Below are positions 1 to 5,330 of a stretch of 5,567 nucleotides of DNA, piece after piece. The stretch comes from JALRBM01 sp964615445. GTDB taxonomy: Bacteria > Patescibacteriota > Saccharimonadia > Saccharimonadales > Saccharimonadaceae. The position numbers were made by a program, and so were the translations under genes. The stretch's first letter is position 1. Each line of letters starts with the position of its first letter. Under the pieces are notes generated by a model. That model worked only from the letters and a program-made list of their open reading frames with translations. It ran no database searches and was not told the DNA's origin. The stretch spans positions 1-5,567 of the forward strand of contig CAZTOK010000060.1 in the NCBI GenBank assembly GCA_964615445.1, read 5' to 3'.

Positions 1-136
1 GGATTTGTAGTCGTGAGTTGATGCTGTTTCTGTGTTGGAGTTTGAGTTTTTGGGTGAGTAGGTTTGATGTGGCGAAACGAAATTTGTAGAGAAGTAGTAG
101 TACGTCGATCTGATTTTGATTAAGTTTTCGTGGCAT
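1..136 (-). CDS. Replication-relaxation-like winged-helix protein, N-terminal fragment
   Basis: This is a 5' fragment: the ATG is at 136-134 and the frame stays open for 45 codons to the window edge. The start is supported by a GAGGG ribosome binding site 7 nt upstream (sense strand). The translation begins MPRKLNQNQIDVLLLLYK and continues with a hydrophobic, basic helix-turn-helix pattern (FRFATSNLLTQKL, then a segment ending NSINSRLQI). Proteins of the replication-relaxation family typically open this way, with a short basic lead, a helix of the type QIxxLxLLYKFRF, then helix 2 and a recognition helix. Members occur on plasmids and conjugative elements, where a role in plasmid replication or DNA relaxation is assumed. 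The strong G/T bias of the first 110 plus-strand bases is explained by this gene. It diverges from the recombinase operon. Family assignment is from pattern memory on a short fragment; another winged-helix regulator is possible. Confidence 0.66.
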   Translation of the reverse strand, partial: MPRKLNQNQIDVLLLLYKFRFATSNLLTQKLKLQHRNSINSRLQI

Positions 137-169
137 ATACTTTCCCTCACTTCATAATAATTGTGAGCC

Positions 170-183
170 TCTTATATATAAGA
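170..183. repeat. 14-bp perfect AT palindrome
   Basis: TCTTATATATAAGA is its own reverse complement. It lies 34 bp upstream of the minus-strand gene start, directly beside the AATTGTGAG arm. It could be an operator, an easily melted site, or part of the promoter of the leftward gene; a TATTAT at 155-160 (minus strand) would then be the -10 element, with no good -35. Confidence 0.5.
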
Positions 184-213
184 ATAATAAAAGAGAATTA
201 AGATAACAACCTA

Positions 214-277
214 ACAGATAGGATTTACCGTCTATTATTTGACTAGGTAATCAAATAATACAAGCTGTTATATCTGT
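214..277. repeat. Nested 64-bp dyad, candidate att site, origin or operator
   Basis: The inner arms TATTATTTGA (233-242) and TCAAATAATA (251-260) form a perfect 10-bp inverted repeat around the 8-bp spacer CTAGGTAA. Outer arms ACAGATA (214-220) and TATCTGT (271-277) are also perfectly complementary and nearly concentric (centres 245.5 and 246.5). An alternative pairing joins GATTTACC (222-229) with GGTAATC (246-252), allowing one bulged T. Size and symmetry are in the range of serine recombinase attachment sites, and the site lies on the 5' side of the recombinase operon. No consensus exists to confirm this by eye. Confidence 0.5.
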
Positions 278-302
278 AAGTGCCGTACGTGTCTACAGTC
301 TA

Positions 303-325
303 AGGAGAATTAATTTCATTCTTCT
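303..325 (+). repeat. Small stem-loop in divergent spacer
   Basis: AGGAGAAT (303-310) can pair with ATTCTTCT (318-325) across a 7-nt loop: eight pairs, one of them G-U. No T-run follows, so it is not a standard terminator. Function unknown. Confidence 0.3.
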
Positions 326-349
326 AAGGTTTTAATAACTCACAATTGT

Positions 350-366
350 TTGACACATAGTATAAA
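350..366 (+). promoter_or_regulatory. Possible promoter elements of the recombinase operon
   Basis: A perfect -35-like TTGACA (350-355) and a -10-like TATAAA (361-366) both precede the operon, but only 5 bp separate them, so they cannot work as one sigma-70 promoter. Using TATAAA as the -10 would place transcription start near 373 and give a leader of about 70 nt containing the long stem-loop. Using TTGACA would need a -10 near 373-378, where the sequence is poor. Confidence 0.25.
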
Positions 367-380
367 GCACAACGACAAAA

Positions 381-436
381 CCCTTTCTAGCCCGTACTAG
401 TACCAGTATACTATGACTACTAGTGCGGGTAAGGGG
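381..436 (+). promoter_or_regulatory. Long stem-loop covering the Shine-Dalgarno of the small gene
   Basis: CCCGTACTAGTA (391-402) pairs with TACTAGTGCGGG (418-429): 12 pairs, one of them G-U, with a 15-nt loop. A second segment, CCCTT (381-385), pairs with AAGGG (431-435), leaving an internal bulge. The AAGGGG at 431-436 is the ribosome binding site of the gene starting at 446, so the folded leader would hide it. The same sequence as DNA is an imperfect 39-bp palindrome close to a serine recombinase gene and could instead be an attachment or operator site. Confidence 0.55.
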
Positions 437-445
437 AACTAACAA

Positions 446-619
446 ATGGGTAAGAAAGACGCAGAAGCTGAAGATTTAGCTATCCAAGATACACTTTCGA
501 TGGATGTCCAAGAACGCTTGAAATTATTGGCGGCACTAATTGTCGATAAGATAGAACAGGATCAGCAAAACGACCAAACCTTGCTAAAAGCGCTCACGGG
601 AGGAATGCAGAATGTCTGA
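446..619 (+). CDS. Small acidic protein of unknown function, upstream of recombinase
   Basis: This is a 57-residue open frame from ATG 446 to TGA 617-619, with AAGGGG (431-436) 9 nt upstream as the ribosome binding site. The protein starts MGKKDAEAEDLAIQDTL and has one clear amphipathic helix around residues 19-40 (MDVQERLKLLAALIVDKI), followed by a Q/D/N-rich stretch. There is no signal peptide, membrane segment or cysteine. The last 8 nt overlap the recombinase start (ATGTCTGA), and the recombinase SD lies inside this gene, the usual sign of translational coupling. I do not recognise the family. Position suggests a partner of the recombinase, such as a directionality factor or regulator, but that is inference. 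Confidence 0.72.
   Translation: MGKKDAEAEDLAIQDTLSMDVQERLKLLAALIVDKIEQDQQNDQTLLKALTGGMQNV
598..603 (+). promoter_or_regulatory. Ribosome binding site of the recombinase
   Basis: GGGAGG lies 8 nt before the ATG at 612, inside the 3' end of the small gene. It fixes the recombinase start at 612 and supports coupled translation of the two overlapping genes. Confidence 0.75.
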
Positions 620-2357
620 GTATCAAGTCGCAACGGGCAATGTAGTCGGAGCAATTAGGGTATCCACGATCAAGCAAGGCGTTGACGGCGACTCCCCTGA
701 CGATCAGCAGAAGCTTATCGAACAATACGCTGGAGCGCGAAATTTGAATGTAGCCCGCTACTTTGTTTTTCTTGAGTCTGCCTCAAAAGAGCTGCAACCG
801 ATGCAGGAAGTGGTCAACTATTGCAAAGACCCTAGGAACAATGTCCAGCAGGTTATTATTAAGTCGATTGATCGGTTTACCCGTGGCGGTTCCGAATTTT
901 ATAGCGAACTCAAGAACCAACTTGATGCTTGCAATGTTTCACTTGTTGACGTGTATGGCATTATTGGCAACCAAAAGATAAATACTCTTGAGCACTTAGG
1001 TGTTAAGTACAAATGGAGTGAATACTCACCGACAAAAAAGGCCGAGTTGCTTGAAGCCGAACGAGCCAAGGACGAAGTACGCGACATTCAAACGCGGATG
1101 ATCGGCGCCCAAATACGCTACGCGCGTATGGGCTACTGGGTGCGGCGTCCTCTGCACGGTTTTGATAATGTTCACGTTGAAACGCGGGAGGGCAAACGAT
1201 GCATTCTAAAGCCGAACGACACCGAAGCACCTCTGGTTATAAAAATGTTTGAGCTTCGTGCTCGCGGTACCATGGAGGACATAGAGATAATCAACGAATT
1301 AAACAAGCTTGGCTTCCGCACACGCGAGCGCATTGTTAGAGATAAGAATGATCGGACTAAGATCGTTCAGGTAATCGGTGGAGATCCGCTTACCCTAAAG
1401 CAACTATGGCGCATGGTTGAGAATCCTGTGTACGCAGGCGTGAATCCCGAGAAGTGGACACAAGATAGCCCGGTTAGATGCAAATTTGATGGCCTTGTCT
1501 CGATTGAGCTCTTCAACGCCGCCAACAGAGGTAAACTGATCATTGCCGAGGACGAAGAAGGTGTTCACATTTATCGCCGTAAGCCCGCCGAGCATCTTGT
1601 TAAAAAGGGTGTCAAAAACTCCGAGTTTCCATTCAAGAGGATAGTTATGTGTCCGGGTTGCAAGCGTCCATTATATGGCAGTTCATCGCGGGGTAGGCAT
1701 GGTAAGTACTTTCCAGCCTACCACTGCAATCAACGTAGTGGGCACTACTTTCGCAAATCTAAAAAAGAATTCGATCACGCTATTGAGGAATTCGTGAAGC
1801 ATCTGAGCATTTCCGAAGAATACATTGATGAGCTTATAGAGTTTGTCGGCGAAGCCTTCGATAAGCAGCAGATGGAAGTCCATAAGGACTCTGTGATGCT
1901 TGATTTGCGCCTTGTCCAGCTACGCAACCAAATACGCATCAACGTCGATAAAATCAAAATGGTGAGTTCTGAGACGACCATAAAGTACCTTGAGGAAGAC
2001 ATTGCGCAACTTGAGGCCGAGATAGCCGAAATAAATGTAGAGCGCCAAACTAAAGAGGAGCAAAAGCCCATAGATATGGAGAAAATGAAAGCATACGTCC
2101 GATACTTCCTGGCACACCTAGATGAACTACTGTTATACCACAGTAATCCTATACTCCAGGCAAAGTATTTTGGCGTAATATTCAACGAAGCGCCAACCTA
2201 CGAAGATATCGTATCTGGCACCCCGGATTGTTCAAAAATAACAGGGGTGAATGAAGTCTTTAAAGCAAAAAAGTCCTTGTCAGGACTCATGGCTGGGGAT
2301 GAGTCTCTCAACTGGCACCCCTTGGTTACGGATTTTATTTTCTGGGTCGGAAATTAG
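612..2357 (+). CDS. Large serine recombinase (site-specific integrase/resolvase family)
   Basis: This 581-residue protein has the order of a large serine recombinase. The N-terminal catalytic domain (about 10-165) contains AIRVSTIKQ, in which S18 is the expected nucleophile and R16 a catalytic arginine, and IDRFTRG (86-92), matching the conserved (L/I)DR-x-(S/T)R block with R88 and R91. A recombinase DNA-binding domain follows (about 170-310; GYWVRRPLHGF at 174-184, NPVYAGV at 271-277). A zinc-ribbon stretch (about 340-395) shows C347-x2-C350, then C372 and H378; no fourth cysteine is visible, so H378 may be the last ligand. A charged coiled coil covers about 425-485. Such enzymes cut both strands in four-subunit complexes and join two att sites, integrating or excising elements. 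Length is usual for the group. The start is set by GGGAGG at 598-603 and by the overlap with the 57-residue gene. Confidence 0.95.
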   Translation: MSEYQVATGNVVGAIRVSTIKQGVDGDSPDDQQKLIEQYAGARNLNVARYFVFLESASKELQPMQEVVNYCKDPRNNVQQVIIKSIDRFTRGGSEFYSELKNQLDACNVSLVDVYGIIGNQKINTLEHLGVKYKWSEYSPTKKAELLEAERAKDEVRDIQTRMIGAQIRYARMGYWVRRPLHGFDNVHVETREGKRCILKPNDTEAPLVIKMFELRARGTMEDIEIINELNKLGFRTRERIVRDKNDRTKIVQVIGGDPLTLKQLWRMVENPVYAGVNPEKWTQDSPVRCKFDGLVSIELFNAANRGKLIIAEDEEGVHIYRRKPAEHLVKKGVKNSEFPFKRIVMCPGCKRPLYGSSSRGRHGKYFPAYHCNQRSGHYFRKSKKEFDHAIEEFVKHLSISEEYIDELIEFVGEAFDKQQMEVHKDSVMLDLRLVQLRNQIRINVDKIKMVSSETTIKYLEEDIAQLEAEIAEINVERQTKEEQKPIDMEKMKAYVRYFLAHLDELLLYHSNPILQAKYFGVIFNEAPTYEDIVSGTPDCSKITGVNEVFKAKKSLSGLMAGDESLNWHPLVTDFIFWVGN

Positions 2358-2363
2358 AAAGAC

Positions 2364-2400
2364 GGGCTTTATATAATATCGCCTTAAAGAATTATAGCCC
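2364..2400. terminator. Possible stem-loop between convergent genes
   Basis: GGGCT (2364-2368) and AGCCC (2396-2400) can pair, with some further A-T pairing inside. It lies just after the recombinase stop and overlaps the 3' end of the converging minus-strand gene. There is no proper T-run on either strand, so a two-way terminator is only a guess. Confidence 0.25.
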
Positions 2401-2592
2401 CAGTGCTTGAGTAATTAATCCTAGTATGCATACTAATCCAACGACAATGCCAAGAGCCAACATGAGGCGATAAAGACTATTAAGTCTAGTCTTCTTTCCT
2501 AGCCAGGCATAGACACCCCATACTCCTAGCACACAAAGTACAGTGCCCCCAGCGAGTGAGGCAAATAATTTATAACCAAAATCAGAATCCAT
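2392..2592 (-). CDS. Small protein with two membrane helices
   Basis: A 66-residue protein starting MDSDFGYKL, with two hydrophobic segments at about residues 8-30 (rich in G, V, L; FASLAGGTVLCVLGVWGVY) and 43-64 (LMLALGIVVGLVCILGLITQ), joined by a short basic loop (GKKTRLNSLYR). It should be a small inner-membrane hairpin protein. The frame is open further upstream to a TTG at 2643 and an ATG at 2613, but those bases form a good promoter (-35 TTGACC, -10 CATAAT), so I prefer the ATG at 2592. No clear SD precedes it and the leader would be about 14 nt. The gene converges on the recombinase. I do not recognise the family; small two-helix proteins occur in secretion and conjugation clusters and as toxins or holins, but nothing here decides. 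Confidence 0.62.
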   Translation of the reverse strand: MDSDFGYKLFASLAGGTVLCVLGVWGVYAWLGKKTRLNSLYRLMLALGIVVGLVCILGLITQALGL

Positions 2593-2613
2593 TATGGAGG
2601 TAGCTATGATCAT

Positions 2614-2643
2614 ATTATGGGTATAGCAATTTTCATAGGTCAA
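2614..2643 (-). promoter_or_regulatory. Sigma-70-like promoter of the two-helix membrane protein
   Basis: On the minus strand TTGACC (2643-2638) and CATAAT (2619-2614) are separated by 18 bp; each matches the consensus at five of six positions. The start of transcription would fall near 2606, about 14 nt before the ATG at 2592. This separates the gene from Fic transcription and argues against the longer reading frame. Confidence 0.5.
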
Positions 2644-2719
2644 AGAGAGTCTTCATAGGGACTGCTCGATGAACCATCCGCTTAAGTTGATATTCAAATG
2701 AGTGCATGAGATCACAGCC

Positions 2720-2754
2720 GCCTAAAGGTCTGCGCTCTTGGCTACACTTTAGGC
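2720..2754 (-). repeat. 8-bp stem-loop at the end of the Fic gene
   Basis: GCCTAAAG (2720-2727) and CTTTAGGC (2747-2754) are perfect reverse complements with a 19-nt loop. The arm at 2747-2754 lies in the last codons of the Fic gene and the other just past its stop. Downstream on the minus strand the sequence is G/C-containing with no T-run, so it may act as an mRNA 3' end stabiliser or a Rho-linked end, not as a standard intrinsic terminator. Confidence 0.4.
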
Positions 2755-3818
2755 AAATTTGCGATGTTATAGTTATTAGCCGCAAAAACATACTGTTCAA
2801 TAAATATTTTTTTGAATGGCTCTACACTATTTTGCTCATAAAAAATTAAGCAAGCTTCTTTGTAGTCTTGTTCGTCAACGCTCCTATAGGACAGTGGCGC
2901 ATATCCCGCTTGCAGTAGAATCCCATTCGAGAGTACCCGGGCAGTACGCTTGTTACCATCGTCAAATGGCTGTAGATAACTTTCTCCAAGCACCGCTATC
3001 AACGCTTTCTCATACGGGCTCACTTTGGCATTTATGCAATCAACAAAAGTATTAAGCTGTTCTTCTATCTGGTATATCAAAGAGAGAGGACGATACAGTG
3101 AGCCCGAGATACCGACAGCCGATTTACGAAGTCCTGAATTAATATCCAGGTCTTGCACCACGAGTGAATGGATTGTCTCTAGCATTCGCCTGCTTAGTTC
3201 GAGCGAGCCATCCCGAGTCTGTTCTAATAAAAATTCGTAAGCTTTTTTGTGATTTAAAATCATGGAAGTTTCAAAATCAGAGCGGTCATTCTTTTTTAAA
3301 CCTTCTCGAATAAGACGCTCGGTTTCAAGCAACGTGTATGTATTTCCTTCTATTTTTGAGGACTTCCAGGAAAATTCAATAACAAATCGTTCGAGCTCTT
3401 TTTTATGGATAACATCGTTTGCGCTGAGTGCATTTTGCTTAAATGTAGCAGTTGCATTGTCCAATATACCAATTTCATCGTCAGAGAATAATGGCTCTGA
3501 TTGCAAAATAGTAAATATATCAAGGTTAAACGTAAGTATTGCTTTACGTTCTGCCTCGGGAGTCTTGTAATAGCTCCCAAGATCAAAAGGTCTATGGATC
3601 AAACCCCGTGATGTAAGCGAATACTCCGAATCTTTATTACCGCCACTTCTCACAATATATTTCTGATCAGATAGAGCAGCAAGGTCACGTTTTAAGGTTG
3701 CGATAGAAATTGTGTTATTAAGACTGTTCAAAATCTGTCCACTTGATATTTTTTTCTGCCATTCAAATAGACGCAGTATGCTCGTTTGCCGTGAGGTGAG
3801 ATATATTTTATCGCTCAT
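2742..3818 (-). CDS. Winged-helix plus Fic-domain protein with Gln in place of the catalytic His
   Basis: This is a 358-residue protein. Residues 1-75 form a winged helix (SRQTSILRLFEW, then a TLKRDLAAL recognition helix and a basic wing). The Fic domain covers about 140-345. SSKIEG at 153-158 fits the [S/T]xxxE[G/N] inhibitory motif, in which the Glu blocks ATP binding in self-inhibited Fic proteins. The core motif at 283-294 reads QPFDDGNKRTAR, where the family has HPFx(D/E)GN(G/K)RxxR; the histidine that acts as base in AMP transfer is glutamine (codon CAG), while the Asp, Gly-Asn and Arg residues remain. AMPylation is therefore doubtful; Q variants may form a separate Fic subgroup. AGAAGG lies 6 nt upstream of the ATG. 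The start codon lies in a 13-bp inverted repeat. A likely role is a DNA-binding regulator or a modified Fic enzyme (inference). Confidence 0.9.
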   Translation of the reverse strand: MSDKIYLTSRQTSILRLFEWQKKISSGQILNSLNNTISIATLKRDLAALSDQKYIVRSGGNKDSEYSLTSRGLIHRPFDLGSYYKTPEAERKAILTFNLDIFTILQSEPLFSDDEIGILDNATATFKQNALSANDVIHKKELERFVIEFSWKSSKIEGNTYTLLETERLIREGLKKNDRSDFETSMILNHKKAYEFLLEQTRDGSLELSRRMLETIHSLVVQDLDINSGLRKSAVGISGSLYRPLSLIYQIEEQLNTFVDCINAKVSPYEKALIAVLGESYLQPFDDGNKRTARVLSNGILLQAGYAPLSYRSVDEQDYKEACLIFYEQNSVEPFKKIFIEQYVFAANNYNIANLPKV

Positions 3819-3854
3819 AATGCCTTCTATTATAGCTCACCATGAGCGATAAAA
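3806..3854. promoter_or_regulatory. 13-bp perfect inverted repeat over the Fic start codon with two-way -10 elements
   Basis: TTTTATCGCTCAT (3806-3818) and ATGAGCGATAAAA (3842-3854) are exact reverse complements around a 23-nt spacer. The left arm contains the first codons of the Fic gene, so in its mRNA the leader could pair with the start codon while the SD AGAAGG (3822-3827) sits in the loop. In DNA, a minus-strand TATAAT (3834-3829) and a plus-strand TATTAT (3828-3833) overlap at the centre of symmetry. Transcripts from either would begin within a few nt of an ATG. The winged helix of the Fic protein is an obvious candidate to bind the arms. No strong -35 is seen for either direction; a further minus-strand TATACT lies at 3880-3875. 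Confidence 0.6.
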
Positions 3855-4057
3855 CTAGAAATAATGAGCTATTAGTATACTCCATAAGTAAGCCCTACAA
3901 TATTGTTTTGTTTTACTTGCCTGGGATATGTGTCCCGCGTTTGGAACCCCTCATCAAAGACTTTATACTGCTAGGTCAGGGGTTAGAGGGCCTTGGCTTC
4001 ATGTATAGCAAAGGCGATGTAATTGTGGCTACTCAGTTCTTGCAAGGATTAGCATAA
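3842..4057 (+). CDS. Possible small protein divergent from the Fic gene, unrecognised
   Basis: This 71-codon open frame fills most of the 283-bp gap between two minus-strand genes. It begins MSDKTRNNELLVYSI, has a hydrophobic stretch around residues 20-32 (NIVLFYLPGICVP), and ends in a Gly/Leu-rich part (LLGQGLEGLGF). No Shine-Dalgarno precedes the ATG; a TATTAT at 3828-3833 would yield a nearly leaderless mRNA. The first four residues equal those of the Fic protein because the start codons lie in the two arms of a perfect inverted repeat, so the resemblance is a product of the palindrome and does not show homology. Composition is protein-like, but the frame could be chance. If real, it might be a regulator or partner of the Fic protein. 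Confidence 0.3.
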   Translation: MSDKTRNNELLVYSISKPYNIVLFYLPGICVPRLEPLIKDFILLGQGLEGLGFMYSKGDVIVATQFLQGLA

Positions 4058-4101
4058 GCTCTATATGCCAATACATATAATGGGTGCTTATCCTATATTC
4101 G

Positions 4102-5289
4102 CTATTCGCGGGGTAAGGTACGGCGCATTCTGGATAAGGTGGCGCGTAGACCATCGGCAGAAAATGTTGTCGGCAAATAGATGGTTTTGTCACCCATTTG
4201 AATTTTAATTTGCTGATCAGCCCTTTCGATCCGCGCGTTAGTGTCAACTAAGTGCTTTGCATCTTCTCCTTGCTCGCATAAGTAGTTTTCAAGATCAATC
4301 TGCACTGTTCCTCGTGCGTCTATATTAAATGTGGGCGGATATAAAATATAATGACTGTCAGGACTAGTTTTTTTAAGGTGTAATTTTGATGCTGTATCTT
4401 CGGTATTTGGTGCATAAGCAATCCCACCCCTATAAATACTTTGTCTGTTGCTTGTATTATAGGTAATGGTCTCAACGCCGGCACTGTAAAGATTGGGTAT
4501 CGCTATATCACTAAGTTTGCGTAGCCTGTCAAAAGAAAGGTGGCGGTACTCGACAGTCTGAATATGGTGCCCGCTATGCTGACGTACTACATACATTGTC
4601 TCTAGTTGACTGTCGTATAAGTAATATTCACCCTCATGTGCGATCGCCAAATCTGTTCCTATGACCGTCTCGCCATCAAGGTGTGGCGTACTTGGTAGGT
4701 TTCTAAATGCTTGTGAATCAGATTGGTCTTCTCCGATGCTCAGATCCCGGAAAGAAGCTTTAATCTCTTCTAGTAATATCTGAGCTTGCGCATGTTCTTC
4801 TGAAAATACGGTGCGCTGCAATGCGTTGGGCGGTATTTCGCATAATGACCCGTCTTCGCCAGGACGTAGTACAGTAAAGCCAGAGACTGGCGGAGTATTT
4901 GCAGTCTCTTTACCTCTACGCATCTCAATACTGTGACCGCAAACTAAATAGCCCATATAAATTGAGCTGTAGCCACACGGCGCGCCTGAAAATTCAAGAA
5001 GACCATTCTGTAGTTCGGTGGGAAAGCCATTGCCATTAATGAATCTAAGATAAGGAGTGGGCGGTGCAGGAGGTTGAGGTGCAAAACTGGCATTAAAATT
5101 CTCTACCACAAACTCACTTTCAAAAGAACTCGCACAATCTGGACCTGTCTCGTTATCAAATGTAATTCGTAGATGATCGCGCAGCTGCAGGCTTGCGAGA
5201 TCTAGATTCGTCTTTTTAACTGCTTGGTCTTTCAGATGCTCTATCGGCAGTTGTGTCTCGCCAAAATCTGGTGATTGTTCGTTTGTCAT
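4102..5289 (-). CDS. Hypothetical soluble protein, 395 residues, unrecognised
   Basis: The ATG at 5289 is preceded by AAGG 8 nt upstream; the frame ends with TAG at 4104-4102. No signal peptide, membrane helix or known catalytic motif is visible, so the protein is expected in the cytoplasm. Residues 1-45 are charged; 46-70 are acidic; a proline-rich linker lies at 71-80 (PQPPAPPTPY). A more compact part follows (about 80-160) with C105, C117 and C150, and then a helical, acidic stretch (160-195). The C-terminal half (205-395) is rich in Tyr, Thr and Ile, with beta-like segments such as GEYYLYDSQLETMYVVRQ. The tail is strongly basic (RMRRTLPRE). It reads in the same direction as the Fic gene, 283 bp upstream of it. 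I cannot name a family and do not assign a function. Confidence 0.8.
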   Translation of the reverse strand: MTNEQSPDFGETQLPIEHLKDQAVKKTNLDLASLQLRDHLRITFDNETGPDCASSFESEFVVENFNASFAPQPPAPPTPYLRFINGNGFPTELQNGLLEFSGAPCGYSSIYMGYLVCGHSIEMRRGKETANTPPVSGFTVLRPGEDGSLCEIPPNALQRTVFSEEHAQAQILLEEIKASFRDLSIGEDQSDSQAFRNLPSTPHLDGETVIGTDLAIAHEGEYYLYDSQLETMYVVRQHSGHHIQTVEYRHLSFDRLRKLSDIAIPNLYSAGVETITYNTSNRQSIYRGGIAYAPNTEDTASKLHLKKTSPDSHYILYPPTFNIDARGTVQIDLENYLCEQGEDAKHLVDTNARIERADQQIKIQMGDKTIYLPTTFSADGLRATLSRMRRTLPRE

Positions 5290-5330
5290 TATGTTTACCT
5301 TAAGCCCTCCCTGAACGTTTACGCAAGTGT

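Larger units (their letters stand above)
159..347. repeat. Widely spaced 9-bp inverted repeat AATTGTGAG / CTCACAATT
   Basis: The left arm AATTGTGAG is at 159-167 and the exact reverse complement CTCACAATT is at 339-347, with 171 bp between them. The arms lie near the two divergent genes: the left one about 23 bp before the minus-strand start codon, the right one just before a TTGACA hexamer. This layout would suit a pair of half-operators controlling both directions. The arm happens to match a lac-operator half-site, which I regard as coincidence. Confidence 0.45.
137..445. other. Divergent intergenic region rich in inverted repeats
   Basis: This 309-bp AT-rich spacer separates the minus-strand winged-helix gene from the plus-strand recombinase operon. 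I see no coding frame in it. It holds a 9-bp inverted repeat at 159-167 and 339-347, a 14-bp palindrome (170-183), a nested dyad (214-277), a small stem-loop (303-325), a possible promoter element (about 350-366) and a long stem-loop just before the small gene (381-436). A 9-bp direct repeat, GAGAATTAA, occurs at 193-201 and 305-313. Large serine recombinases often have their phage-side attachment site next to the integrase gene, and replication genes often face their origin, so an att site, an origin or shared operators are all reasonable. The sequence alone does not decide. Confidence 0.7.

Noticed and set aside
1..110. G/T-rich, A/C-poor stretch resembling a low-complexity or strand-biased non-coding region
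   Set aside because: It is explained by the coding strand of the minus-strand winged-helix gene, which has an ATG at 136 and a good ribosome binding site.
159..168. AATTGTGAGC match to a lac operator half-site, suggesting vector sequence
   Set aside because: Only one half-site is matched, the rest of the operator and any vector context are missing, and the surroundings are natural coding sequence.
159..325. CRISPR array or iteron series in the repeat-rich spacer
   Set aside because: The repeats are inverted pairs with different sequences; the only direct repeat is a single 9-bp pair (193-201 and 305-313), with no regular spacing.
350..366. TTGACA plus TATAAA as a complete strong promoter
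   Set aside because: The two hexamers are only 5 bp apart, far from the 16-18 bp needed, so at most one of them belongs to a promoter.
1775..2185. 136-codon open frame on the minus strand inside the recombinase gene
   Set aside because: It lies antisense to the coiled-coil region of a clear recombinase; its Ser-rich, featureless product is typical of an antisense shadow.
3262..3570. 102-codon plus-strand frame inside the Fic gene
   Set aside because: It is antisense to the well-supported Fic domain and has no ribosome binding site or recognisable features.
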